Shown one piece after another: positions 1-8,254 of a stretch of DNA of 64,000 nucleotides (within the stretch, counting starts at the first letter, position 1; each line of letters begins with the position of its first letter). The notes below the pieces were generated by a model that saw nothing but the letters and a program-made list of their open reading frames with translations, had not been told where the DNA came from and made no database searches. The stretch lies in assembly GCA_044228505.1 (NCBI GenBank), contig JBGAUT010000013.1, positions 1 to 64,000 of the forward strand, written 5' to 3'. Source of the DNA: JAEUKA01 sp044228505. Its GTDB lineage: Bacteria > Myxococcota_A > Polyangia > Palsa-1104 > JAEUJZ01. Both the position numbers and the translations under genes were made by a program.

Positions 1-190
1 GTTGCGGATCACGCTCGACCGCACAGACTGACCGCATCCGCGGTTGCTGATCACGCTCAACCGCACAGACTGACCGCATCCGCGGTTGCTGATCATGCTC
101 AACTGCGTAGAGCTTCCGCATCCGCGGTTGCTGATCACGCTCGACCGCACAGACTGACCGCATCCGCGGCGGCTGATCATGCTCAAGCGC
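1..190. repeat. 42-bp tandem repeat array upstream of polA
   Basis: Four complete 42-bp units (1-42, 43-84, 85-126, 127-168) and a partial fifth (169 to about 190) follow each other head to tail. Units 1, 2 and 4 differ at only a few bases; unit 3 diverges in its middle. Each unit ends in CATCCGCG and contains a TGATCA or GGATCA core. The unit length is divisible by three. Frame 1 on the + strand is open from base 1 to a TAG near 292, and minus-strand frames are open too, so the array could be the end of a repeat protein entering from the left. Because the array touches the window edge, its full size is unknown. Confidence 0.9.
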
Positions 191-303
191 CAGCACCACT
201 CCCGTACTGCCACGCTGGGAGCGCTTGCTGCTCGCTGGTGATCCGTCCACACCGCGATGGCTGCGCGGCTCGTGTTGTCGGCGGGTTCTGGTAGGCTGCC
301 GCC

Positions 304-3201
304 ATGTCCTCGCTTTACTTGGTAGACGGTTCCAACTTTCTGTTTCGGGCCTTTCACGCGATGCCGATGATGGTGTCGTCAAAGGGTGTGCCCACTGGCG
401 CGGTCCGAGGGTTTGCTTCGATGCTGCTGCGGCTGATGGGCGAACACAAACCCACCCATCTGGCAGTGGTCTTTGACGCAGGTGGCAAGGACAAGCGGGC
501 CGAGCGGTTTCCCGCCTACAAGCAGAACCGCGCTGAGTGTCCTGCCGAGCTGGTGCCGCAGTTTGATCTGGCCTCGAAGCTCGTCTCGGCGATGGGAGTG
601 GTCTGTCTGCAAGCCCGCGATGCCGAGGCCGACGACGTCATCGCCACCTTGGCCCGCCAAGCCGAGCGAAACGGCGAGCAAGTGGTGATTGTGTCGTCGG
701 ACAAAGACCTGATGCAGCTGTGTCAGGACGGTCATATTCAGCTCCTCGACACCATGAAGGAAGAAGGTCGCGGCAAGCTGTTTGGCGAAGCCGAGGTTCT
801 CGAAAAATGGGGAGTGCCGCCCACGCAGCTTGGCGATGTGCTGGCGCTGATGGGCGATTCCAGCGACAACTTGCCTGGGATTCCAGGCGTTGGACCAAAG
901 ACTGCCGCGCAGCTTATCCAGGCGTTCGGCTCGCTCGACGCGCTTTTGGCCCGCCGCGATGAGATAAACGTCCGCGGCAAGGACAAGATCATCGCCGCGC
1001 TCGCTACGCATGAGGCGCAGGTCCGATTGGTTCGTGAGCTGGTGACGCTCGAAGAAGATCTCGCTGGGCTGCCATCGGTCGAGGAGCTTTGCCGTCAGAC
1101 CGTCGATCCGGTCACACTGCTGTCGCTGCTCAAAGAGCTGGAGTTTACGACGCTGTATCGGCGACTGGTGACCCCCGGCGGCGTCCCCGGTATGCCAGAC
1201 CTATCAGCGGCCGCCCAAGCAATCGAAGCGGGTCAAGCCGCCACACCGGCACCGGCACCACCAGTGGTTGCCCAAAGCCCCGACGCATCGCTGGACCCAC
1301 CCGCATCCCCCACGACGGCGGCGGTTCCAGCGTTTGCATTCGAGACGGCACTCACGGCCACGGCCGGTGCGGTCCGCGTGATCCTCGATGAAGCGTCGCT
1401 GCAACAGCAGATTTTGGAGCTGACAGCCCAGCTCCAGCACGATCCGTCGCAGCTACTCGCCATTGCGGCGGCGTGGTCCGAAGACGGCCACAGCGGTCAC
1501 AACGCCCGGCTGTCACCGCTGTGTGGACTGGCGCTGTGTACGATGTCAGGACCACCGCTGTACCTACCGTTTGGGCACCGCTACTTGGGTGCCGAGCACC
1601 AGCCGAGCAAAGAGCGAGTCGTCGAGCTGCTCCGTCCGCTGCTGACCAATCCGAGCGTCCTCAAGGCGGTGTACGGGGCCAAGGAGACGCAGCAAGCGAC
1701 GCTCGGACTGGGCATCGAGCTGGCGGGAATTGCGACCGATCCTGCGCTGTGCTCGTATCTTCTAAACGCGGCAGAGGACCATACGCTGACGGCGCTCGTT
1801 GGCCGCTATCTGCCAAGCGACTATCCGCCACTTATCGAGCGCAAGGCAGTCTGCCAGTCTGGTAAGCATGCGCTGCGCCTCGATGCCGTCGAGATCAAGC
1901 GGGCGGCAGAGCTGGTCGGCGGCGAAGCCCGGGCGGCGCTGCTAATCGGTGGTGAGCTACGCGGACGGCTTGATGCGGCCTCCCAAGCACTGCTCCACAA
2001 GCTAGAGCTACCGCTGTCGACAGTGCTGGCGACGATTGAGGGCTATGGAATCTGCCTCGATACCTCGGTGCTGGGCAAGCTGTCCTCCGAGGTGGCTACC
2101 AAGCTGGATGCACTGGAAACACAGATCGAAACGGCGGCAGGCACGCAAGTCAACCTCAACTCGCCCAAACAACTGGCGGAGCTTTTGTTTGTGAAGCTGG
2201 GGTTGCCGCCGATGAAGAAGACCAAAGGCAAGACCGGGCTGTCCGTCGATGCCGAGGTACTGGAAGCGCTGGCCGCAGACTTTCCCATCGCCCAGCAGAT
2301 CATGGAACACCGGAGCTTGGCCAAGCTCAAGAGCGTCTACATTGATGCGCTGCCGCTTCTGGTCAGCAAACAAACCGGCCGCCTGCACACCGCCTATCAA
2401 CAGATTGTGGCGGCGACCGGGCGACTGTCTTCGACGGACCCGAACCTCCAGAACATTCCGATTCGCAGCGAGCTGGGACAGAAAATTCGGGCCGCGTTTG
2501 TGGCTGCGCCCGGCCATGTCCTGATTGCCGCCGACTACTCCCAGATCGAGCTACGGGTGCTGGCGCATCTTTCGAAAGATCCGCTGCTCGTCGAAAGTTT
2601 CCGCTCTGGGGAGGATGTCCACACCCGCACCGCGATCGAGATGTTCGGCCCTGAAGAAGGCAAGCTGCCCGACAAGCGCCGCGCTGCCAAGATGATCAAT
2701 TACGGCATCGTCTACGGACTGACTGACTTTGGACTCGCGGCTCGGCTTCAGATTGAGCGGCGGCTCGCAAAAAAATACATCGAGGAGTACTTCGCTCGCT
2801 ATCACGGAGTCCGCTCCTTCATGGATGAGCTGGTGAAGCGGGCGCGAACAGAGGGAGGGGCACGGACCCTGCGTGGCCGGTTCCGCCCTCTGCCCGACCT
2901 CACCAGCAAGAACTTCCCGCTGCGGGGTTATGCCGAACGAATGGCCAAGAACACCCCCATCCAAGGGACGGCAGCGGACATCCTCAAGCAAGCAATGATC
3001 GATGTGCAGCATGTGTTAAGGGAAAAGGAACCGGCGGTGCGGATGCTGCTCACGATTCACGATGAGTTGGTACTGGAAGCCAGGGAAGACCGCCAAGCAG
3101 AGGTCTGTGTCCTGCTCAAAGAGACGATGGAGCGAGCAGAGACACTATCGGTGCCGCTGGTGGTCGATGTCGGTGCCGCCAACAACTGGTCCGATTGCTA
3201 A
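304..3201 (+). CDS. polA: DNA polymerase I
   Basis: Family A DNA polymerase of 965 aa, acting in Okazaki fragment maturation and gap repair. The N-terminal 5'-nuclease domain (about 1-290) has its acidic metal ligands in DGSNFLFRAFH, AEADDVIATLA and GDSSDNLPGIPGVGPKTA. An Ala/Pro-rich linker follows (about 290-345), then a region where the 3'-5' exonuclease should lie (about 345-540), then the polymerase domain (about 560-965). That domain has TGRLSSTDPNLQNIP, motif A ADYSQIELRVLAHL (about 742), the O helix around RRAAKMINYG (about 792) and motif C HDELVLE (about 919). The expected FDTET-type exonuclease motif is missing, so proofreading is probably lost. The ATG at 304 starts directly at the conserved nuclease N-terminus. 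Confidence 0.98.
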   Translation: MSSLYLVDGSNFLFRAFHAMPMMVSSKGVPTGAVRGFASMLLRLMGEHKPTHLAVVFDAGGKDKRAERFPAYKQNRAECPAELVPQFDLASKLVSAMGVVCLQARDAEADDVIATLARQAERNGEQVVIVSSDKDLMQLCQDGHIQLLDTMKEEGRGKLFGEAEVLEKWGVPPTQLGDVLALMGDSSDNLPGIPGVGPKTAAQLIQAFGSLDALLARRDEINVRGKDKIIAALATHEAQVRLVRELVTLEEDLAGLPSVEELCRQTVDPVTLLSLLKELEFTTLYRRLVTPGGVPGMPDLSAAAQAIEAGQAATPAPAPPVVAQSPDASLDPPASPTTAAVPAFAFETALTATAGAVRVILDEASLQQQILELTAQLQHDPSQLLAIAAAWSEDGHSGHNARLSPLCGLALCTMSGPPLYLPFGHRYLGAEHQPSKERVVELLRPLLTNPSVLKAVYGAKETQQATLGLGIELAGIATDPALCSYLLNAAEDHTLTALVGRYLPSDYPPLIERKAVCQSGKHALRLDAVEIKRAAELVGGEARAALLIGGELRGRLDAASQALLHKLELPLSTVLATIEGYGICLDTSVLGKLSSEVATKLDALETQIETAAGTQVNLNSPKQLAELLFVKLGLPPMKKTKGKTGLSVDAEVLEALAADFPIAQQIMEHRSLAKLKSVYIDALPLLVSKQTGRLHTAYQQIVAATGRLSSTDPNLQNIPIRSELGQKIRAAFVAAPGHVLIAADYSQIELRVLAHLSKDPLLVESFRSGEDVHTRTAIEMFGPEEGKLPDKRRAAKMINYGIVYGLTDFGLAARLQIERRLAKKYIEEYFARYHGVRSFMDELVKRARTEGGARTLRGRFRPLPDLTSKNFPLRGYAERMAKNTPIQGTAADILKQAMIDVQHVLREKEPAVRMLLTIHDELVLEAREDRQAEVCVLLKETMERAETLSVPLVVDVGAANNWSDC

Positions 3202-3219
3202 GATGGACACGCTGATCGG

Positions 3220-3933
3220 GTGGTTGACCAAGGAAAAGAGACCGAACCGGATCGTGATACGCTAGATGGGATGGGTGCCTCCAGACACGCGGGAAGAGAG
3301 GGATTTGATGCAACACTGGATGGTAGCCAGTCTGCATCGGCCACTCCGACCCCCGATGGCACTGCGGATGCCCAAGTTCCCGCAAGTCCGCCCGGTCCGC
3401 CAACAGACACGCTCGAACTAGGTGCCACCCTGGATGGACGGTCGGACGAGGCAGTTGCACTCGCCCACACGCTGGCATCGTCCGGTGCAGCTCCGTCGGC
3501 TCGGTCGGCGACTCTGTCCTCGTCTTTTCCGGTGGCACATTGGGACCGCTACGAGTTCATCCGATTGCTCGGACGCGGCGGAATGGGGGCCGTCTACCAA
3601 GCGCGAGACAAGCGCTTGGGACGCATGGTGGCCCTCAAGTTCATCACCAGTTCAAATCCCCAGACCACCGCCCGCTTCGTTCAAGAAGCCAGAGCCCAGT
3701 CCCGCATCGATCATCCCAATGTCTGCAAAGTCTATGAAGTCGGAGAAGTCGCGGGCCAGCCGTACATCGCCATGCAGCTTCTCGCCGGTGAGTCACTTGA
3801 CCACGCCAGCGGCTCTTTGTCCCGTACCGAAAAAGTGCAGCTACTTCGCGACGTAGCCCGAGCCATCCACACCGCCCACGAACTCGGAATCATTCACCGT
3901 GACCTGCTACGGCTCGCCAACTGCCGACAATAG
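3220..3933 (+). pseudogene. Ser/Thr protein kinase, N-terminal half (interrupted)
   Basis: First half of a Hanks-type kinase. A low-complexity N-terminus of about 108 residues precedes the N-lobe, which has the Gly-rich loop LLGRGGMGAVYQ (about 115) and the lysine of VALKFI (about 137). The catalytic loop begins as GIIHRD at 223-228. After the Asp codon (3901-3903) the sequence becomes unrelated and stops at 3933. The missing half (LKPSN, DFG, APE-type motifs, TPRs) resumes at 8255 in the frame this half would need, so joining 3903 to 8255 restores one protein of about 1132 aa. The GTG at 3220 has no clear ribosome binding site; the ATG at 3271 is an alternative. The gene follows polA by 18 bp. 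Confidence 0.88.
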
Positions 3934-4762
3934 CTGGTTTTTTTTAGGGCGCGGAATCGCGTGGGAACGGGGGCGTGTGGGTAGCTCAGCGAATATTGGG
4001 GTCGCCCTTGGTGAGATCCGAAAAGTGACTGCGCTCGGCGCGCACGCTTCAAACGGAGTGCGAAGTATTACGGCTGCCAATCGCGTTGCGAATCGAGGCT
4101 GATACCGGATGGAACGGTCGTAAGGAGAGCGAAAGGAGTCCATTTAGGAATCGGCAACCGAGATTCCCAGGAACCTTACGGGGATCAGGAACAGGGTCCG
4201 CGCAGAGCGATAGGATAGGTGCGGGATTCCACGGACATACAAGCAGCGGAAGGAACGTCTCGGCGAAGCTGCTTGATGAGCACGGCGATGACTTGGGCAG
4301 TCTGCTTGGAACCGTGCATCGGCACTCGACACCGTGACCGGAAAGCTGGCGCGGGAATTCTGTCCCGGCTCCAGGTCCTGCGAAGCATCGACAATGAGCT
4401 GCGAACCACCATGAGCAACGGACCTCTGCTCCCAGGGCACCTGCCATCGTTGGTCTATCTCGACGCGATGATCCGTGAATCGCTGGGGCTACGACCCACG
4501 CTTCCTGTCGTGGCTCGGCTGCTGAAAGCTCCGGTAGCTCTCGGTGGGTACACCTTGCCAAAAGGAGTGCTCTCGCGGTTGCCCCCGGCCACAAGATTCA
4601 CCCGGTTCGGCGAGGCATCACGTCCCTGCGGACCGCTGCGGACATCGCCGCACCCTTTGTAGCCGTCAACTTCCCGATGTCAGACTTGTACGTCTAGCCT
4701 GTACCGTCGACTCCGGCCTTGGAACGGACTGTTCCGACCCGGATCGAGTGAGGGACGACTCC
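3934..4762. other. Gene-poor left part of the insertion
   Basis: No intact gene is supported here. A T8 run lies at 3938-3945 just past the junction. The only recognisable coding sequence is the P450 remnant at 4372-4570. A frame from about 4575 to 4696 reads as a plausible protein C-terminus (ending MSDLYV) that I do not recognise; it may be a second fragment brought next to the P450 piece by a frameshift or deletion. A perfect 5-bp-stem hairpin (GGAAC, loop, GTTCC) at 4721-4735 lies downstream of the membrane gene that ends at 4763 on the minus strand, but it has no T-tract. Confidence 0.5.
4372..4570 (+). pseudogene. Cytochrome P450 fragment
   Basis: About 65 residues match the stretch around the K helix of a cytochrome P450: LPSLVYLDAMIRESLGLRP, then a beta-region like LGGYTLPKGV. 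In functional P450s the K helix carries ExxR (for example ETLR); here the Arg position reads Gly (ESLG). No oxygen-binding I helix was found upstream and no heme-binding FxxGxRxCxG loop downstream. After LPKGV the frame loses similarity. This is a truncated, decayed piece, not an enzyme. It suggests that the left part of the insertion is a patchwork of older gene remnants. Confidence 0.65.
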
Positions 4763-5560
4763 TTACCAGATGGGAGACTTCTCTCCAGCCGGCTGGGGCT
4801 TGGCGGGCTTACTCTTCACGATCAGCAGGTTTCGCGTCGCAAAGCCGACACAGACGATTCCCATCAGGTAGTACCAGGGCTGATCGAAATAGGGCGACAT
4901 CAGCACCCACATATTGATGCCGGGCAAAAACGTATTGACGGTGGCGAGCAGGATGATGATCGCAAGACCCATCGAGCTGCCGGTGCGATCCTTGCGTCGT
5001 GCCCACAGGAAGCCCGGGGCGATGGCCATGACGATGTTGGTGATCGCAAACAGCTTGAACATGCAGACATCGTCCATAAAGACGCGAGCCAGGTTGACGA
5101 CAGCGAAGAACAGAACAACCTGCGCGAGCGTGTTTCCGAGGGCTTGCCTCCGGGTCACAGGCGCTTCGTAATACGCCCCCCAGATCTCCTGGCGCTCCAG
5201 CTCGATGCCTTTGTACATGTTGTAGATCTCGAAGCCGTTCCAGATCACCAGCGCCAGCGCGGCGAAATAGAAAAACCAGAAGTGGTACTTCTGGGCCAGC
5301 GCGCCGAACACCACGACCCCAGTAAAGTCGTGTGCAAAGTAAAACGTGTGCATCCACATCGGATACGGCGCGGACTTTTCGCGGGCAACCAGCCGGAAGC
5401 TGTAGATGTACTCCATGTAACCGAAGAAAAATGTCAGCGTGGAAATCGCCAGAATCTTCCAGTTTCCCCACGCATAGGAAGCCATGAACGCTTCAACCGT
5501 GTACGTCGCCATAATCTCCATCGAGGGATCGTATCCGTTCCGCATCGGATTGAACAGCAT
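4763..5560 (-). CDS. Multi-pass membrane protein, unknown function
   Basis: A 265-aa protein with about seven hydrophobic segments, starting with NWKILAISTLTFFFGYMEY (about 34-52). Conserved-looking polar and aromatic residues sit at membrane edges (YMEYIYSF, MHTFYFAHDF, VIWNGFEIYNMY). The pattern of Glu, His and Asp in membrane helices recalls small integral-membrane terpene-cyclase-like proteins such as fungal PaxB, but this is only a resemblance. The C-terminus is a short Lys/Pro-rich cytoplasmic tail. The start at 5560 has no clear ribosome binding site; internal ATGs (MEIMATYT) are alternatives. It lies alone on the minus strand inside the kinase insertion and is divergent from the next gene. 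Confidence 0.75.
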   Translation of the reverse strand: MLFNPMRNGYDPSMEIMATYTVEAFMASYAWGNWKILAISTLTFFFGYMEYIYSFRLVAREKSAPYPMWMHTFYFAHDFTGVVVFGALAQKYHFWFFYFAALALVIWNGFEIYNMYKGIELERQEIWGAYYEAPVTRRQALGNTLAQVVLFFAVVNLARVFMDDVCMFKLFAITNIVMAIAPGFLWARRKDRTGSSMGLAIIILLATVNTFLPGINMWVLMSPYFDQPWYYLMGIVCVGFATRNLLIVKSKPAKPQPAGEKSPIW

Positions 5561-5641
5561 CGCTCGTGTATCCAGCGTTGATCCGAGATACCCTTTTTTA
5601 TTTTCCTACTCTCCCGATTTCCGGGCTGACAGGAACTGCAC

Positions 5642-6295
5642 ATGACTGACTGCACGCCCCCACAACCTACTGAGAGGGTCCGCGTTCCAACGGTGGTGAA
5701 AACGCTGTCGTCTCATCTCACCGTTCCTCCGACACTCGAACGGTTCGTGACGGCTCACGACCCCCTGCGACTCCAATTCCGGAGAGGCCGGCACAACTTC
5801 ATGCTCTGGGCGCTCAACTTGTCCGGAATCGCCATCTTGGGGTGTGCCGCACTCCCACTGATGGCTTGGCTCGGACTGCTCGGTGGCATCCATCTAGATT
5901 TCGGTGCCGTATTGGTCACTGTCGCTTGCTTGGGACTGGGCTTGCCGATGTTGGTCATCGGTCAGATTGCTTACTGGTGCCAACTGGAGCTTCTGTTTAG
6001 GGAGGATTGCCTGGTCGTTGTGCACCGAGTGGGCCGGTGGTGCAAGACGAGACACCTTCCCCGCTTCCTGGAGGTCCGTGTGTCAGTCGACGATGAAGAG
6101 GCAGATGAGAGTTACGCGCTCGTGGTGCACAAGGCCGGTCGACCGGTCGACTTTCACATCGCCAGCTTGATGAACCTGGACCGTGCCATTCTCTCGGAAC
6201 TGGTCAGCCTAATCTATCAATGGAATGCGCTGGCAGGACTGTCGAATCCACCCACAGAGCTCAGTCAAGGAGTGATTCAAACAACAGACTCCTAA
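5642..6295 (+). CDS. Two-TM membrane protein, PH-like fold possible
   Basis: A 217-aa protein. Residues about 55-80 (LWALNLSGIAILGCAALPLM) and 87-112 are strongly hydrophobic and form a transmembrane hairpin. The C-terminal part, about 113-200, is a soluble region with alternating beta-like segments (LLFREDCLVVVHRVGRW, FLEVRVSVDDEE) of the type seen in bacterial PH-like domains after a TM pair; that assignment is tentative. An AGGAA sequence lies about 7 nt upstream of the ATG. It is the second gene of the insertion, divergent from the membrane gene on its left and convergent with the short gene on its right. Confidence 0.72.
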   Translation: MTDCTPPQPTERVRVPTVVKTLSSHLTVPPTLERFVTAHDPLRLQFRRGRHNFMLWALNLSGIAILGCAALPLMAWLGLLGGIHLDFGAVLVTVACLGLGLPMLVIGQIAYWCQLELLFREDCLVVVHRVGRWCKTRHLPRFLEVRVSVDDEEADESYALVVHKAGRPVDFHIASLMNLDRAILSELVSLIYQWNALAGLSNPPTELSQGVIQTTDS

Positions 6296-6337
6296 AAACA
6301 GCTCCGCCCGTCGAGAGAATCGCGAAAGATTTCACCA

Positions 6338-6350
6338 CGCTGTGCCAGCG
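6338..6350. terminator. Short perfect hairpin between convergent genes
   Basis: CGCTG-TGC-CAGCG is a perfect 5-bp stem in the 82-bp gap between two convergent genes ending at 6295 and 6378. It has no T-tract, so a role in termination is only suggested by its position. Confidence 0.25.
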
Positions 6351-6377
6351 CAGGGAAGCCAACCTTGGTCCCGTTTG

Positions 6378-6704
6378 CTACGCCTCTCCCTCGCCGGTCG
6401 GCTCGGTCCCCGTCATCAGGTGGAAGATGTTGGGATCGCCCTCGTACCAGCCAAAGTTAACCGGCTTTTCATTGCGCAGTAGGTCCACAAACGCCGCCAT
6501 CTGGGCGAACTCAAGCGAGCCATAGAACCGCTGCACCCCCGCAACGACCGGGGTGGTCGCCGACTGGAGTGGCCCGGCCTTGGCAAACTTGATCACCGCG
6601 TAGAAACCCGTGCCCATGAGCTGGACAGTGCCATACCCCGACGCTGAGTTGTCCGATCCGACGCTCGCTTTGTAGGAGTCAACCACGTACCATTTCCATG
6701 CCAT
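6378..6704 (-). CDS. Small protein of unknown function
   Basis: A 108-aa protein beginning MAWKWYVVDSYKASVG. The ATG at 6704 is preceded by AAGGAG at good spacing, so the longer open frame upstream is not needed. It is Gly-, Ala- and aromatic-rich (GTGFYAVIKFAKAG, FYGSLEFAQMAAFVDLLRN, FGWYEGDPNIFHLM), has no signal peptide or membrane segment, and ends in an acidic tail. I do not recognise the family. It lies in the insertion, about 230 bp from the internal 72-bp repeat. Confidence 0.72.
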   Translation of the reverse strand: MAWKWYVVDSYKASVGSDNSASGYGTVQLMGTGFYAVIKFAKAGPLQSATTPVVAGVQRFYGSLEFAQMAAFVDLLRNEKPVNFGWYEGDPNIFHLMTGTEPTGEGEA

Positions 6705-6933
6705 TGCAAACTCCTTTCTACGACCTGTAAATGGTCGCAAAAAACGCTCCGCTTGGGAAGAGTGTCCACATACGGCACGGGCGGGACATGGAGCTTCCCA
6801 CTGACTTCCGCTGCAACCGATCCCCCGGCTGTGGTTGTTCGTACCGTGCGCAGCTTGGCCCACCCCAGGGAAAACACAGCCGCTTACTGATTACAACTGA
6901 CCGGTGGCGCGGTCCGCTCAGTCCGTTCCTTGC

Positions 6934-7005
6934 CCTACCGATAGGACGATCATTCTGGGGAACAGAAACCAGCCGTTCTCCGACGGGGTTTTCGTTCACC
7001 GTGAC
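6934..7005 (+). repeat. 72-bp direct repeat, copy 1
   Basis: This is identical over 72 bp to 8183-8254 and ends in TTCACCGTGAC, the sequence also found at the left junction in the kinase (3893-3903). Internally it holds CCTA-ccga-TAGG and other short inverted pairs (GAAC/GTTC, ACGG/CCGT) that could fold. Directly after it the sequence becomes ATGGCTTGA, unrelated to kinase. Confidence 0.95.
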
Positions 7006-7057
7006 ATGGCTTGACACATCAGAGACCATCCTCACCTTATAGGTAAGGAAGCTCACA

Positions 7058-8077
7058 GTGATTCTCGCTATCCGTATCGCATGGCCTTGCATCGCGGTCG
7101 TGTGGTGTCTGACTATTAAGGTAGCGATTGCCGAGTCTCCGCCGACTCCCACGCAGGAACCGAAGCCTGCCCAGGATGCGACGCGCTCGGTCCAGTCTCC
7201 GTTCGATGAGCGCGTTGCCACAGCGAAGCGGCTCATGAGCGAGCATCGTTATGAAGCCGCCCTGCTCCAATGGCAATCTGCCTACTCTCATCGGGAACAG
7301 CCATGGGTGCTCCTGGAGCAAGCGCGATGTGAGCATCAATTGGGTTACCGACGCAGTGCGAGTGTTTTGTACAAGCGGTTTCTGTTGCTGGTCGATTCAG
7401 GCCCCCAGAGAGACGAGGCGGAACGCGAGCTGGCACAAGTACGAGAAGAGCTACAGAAACAGCTAGAATCGGTCGCTTCCGCTGTCACGAATAATTCTGC
7501 GGCAGGCAAAGACAGCGGATCTACCCTGCCTTCGGTTGAACCTAAGCCTCTGGTTCCAGTCGACATCGAAGCTCACAAGGGAATCACCCAAGTCCCAGTG
7601 GGACCGTACATGTGTTCTGTGCCCTGCCGTCTGTGGCTACCCCGGGAGATCTATCCAGTCTTTGCCCGTGGACAGACAAGCAGCGTTGGCCATTTGGTGG
7701 CCTATGGGCCAACCACAGCAACGTTTGTGCGTCAGCGGACCAGAACCGGATACCGGACGGCGGGCGCGATCCTTTTACCCATCGGACTGCTGACTACTGG
7801 CCTGACAGGCCTAATCGGTACATGTCATTCGCCGTCTGGCGAATTCGACCCAGTCTGCGCCGTTGCTCACCTCACCACCTGGCCGATCATGAGCGCTGCC
7901 ACAATCATTACTGGACTGAGCCTACTGATTTACGCATCGGGTGCCCCACTGATGCTGCACCAGGTTGTGACTAGCGATTCGTCTCGGCCCACACGACCCC
8001 AAAAGCTCCAGCTCACAGGCATTGACATCAGCCCCACGCCATCCGGAGGGAACCTGATGACAGCGTTCGTGTTCTGA
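7058..8077 (+). CDS. Exported TPR/PEGA-like protein with C-terminal TM segments
   Basis: A 339-aa protein with a signal peptide (about 1-27, ending AIAES). A helical TPR-like region follows (about 48-140; the arrangement FDERVATAKRLMSEHRYEAA is typical), then a linker, then a short beta-rich stretch (KGITQVPVGPYMCSVPCRLW) resembling the PEGA domain often paired with kinases in these bacteria. Two hydrophobic segments near the C-terminus (AGAILLPIGLLTTGLTGLIG and IMSAATIITGLSLLIYASG) anchor it. The GTG start at 7058 follows a TAAGGAAG ribosome binding site. It is the only gene of the second cassette-like unit (7006-8254). Confidence 0.8.
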   Translation: MILAIRIAWPCIAVVWCLTIKVAIAESPPTPTQEPKPAQDATRSVQSPFDERVATAKRLMSEHRYEAALLQWQSAYSHREQPWVLLEQARCEHQLGYRRSASVLYKRFLLLVDSGPQRDEAERELAQVREELQKQLESVASAVTNNSAAGKDSGSTLPSVEPKPLVPVDIEAHKGITQVPVGPYMCSVPCRLWLPREIYPVFARGQTSSVGHLVAYGPTTATFVRQRTRTGYRTAGAILLPIGLLTTGLTGLIGTCHSPSGEFDPVCAVAHLTTWPIMSAATIITGLSLLIYASGAPLMLHQVVTSDSSRPTRPQKLQLTGIDISPTPSGGNLMTAFVF

Positions 8078-8182
8078 GCAGTACCCTCTCACCCCGTAGT
8101 ACCAAGCGACCCCCTGCTCAGTTCTTCGGATGAGCTAGGCAGCGCACCAAGTTACCACAGCGGGCGCTCATGCATTCCCTTT

Positions 8183-8254
8183 CCTACCGATAGGACGATC
8201 ATTCTGGGGAACAGAAACCAGCCGTTCTCCGACGGGGTTTTCGTTCACCGTGAC
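8183..8254 (+). repeat. 72-bp direct repeat, copy 2
   Basis: Identical to 6934-7005. Its last 11 bases, TTCACCGTGAC, run directly into the kinase C-terminal half. In that reading frame the repeat end encodes V-H-R-D, so the repeat restores the catalytic HRD motif on the right side of the insertion, and the frame stays open leftward through the repeat. Confidence 0.95.

Larger units (their letters stand above)
3904..8254. mobile_element. Cassette-like insertion in the kinase catalytic loop
   Basis: A 4351-bp segment separates the two halves of one kinase gene. The 11-bp sequence TTCACCGTGAC occurs at the left junction (3893-3903), inside the segment (6995-7005) and at the right junction (8244-8254), like a target duplication or recombination core. 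Its inner nine bases TCACCGTGA form a dyad around a central C. The last two copies each lie at the 3' end of an identical 72-bp repeat, dividing the segment into units of 3102 bp (3904-7005) and 1249 bp (7006-8254) that share the same right end. No transposase or integrase gene and no terminal inverted repeat were seen. Site-specific integration of two cassettes is an inference; stepwise recombination between kinase-like sequences is an alternative. Confidence 0.6.

Noticed and set aside
4544..5581. Long + strand open frame opposite the membrane gene
   Set aside because: It is rich in Arg, His, Gln and Asp, without motifs, and is the antisense shadow of the polytopic membrane protein on the minus strand, whose hydrophobic pattern is far more convincing.
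3904..8254. Group I/II intron or intein in the kinase
   Set aside because: Introns and inteins also prefer conserved motifs, but here the left end reaches a stop within 30 bp, genes lie on both strands, and no reverse transcriptase, homing endonuclease, splicing-domain block or intron domain V was recognised.
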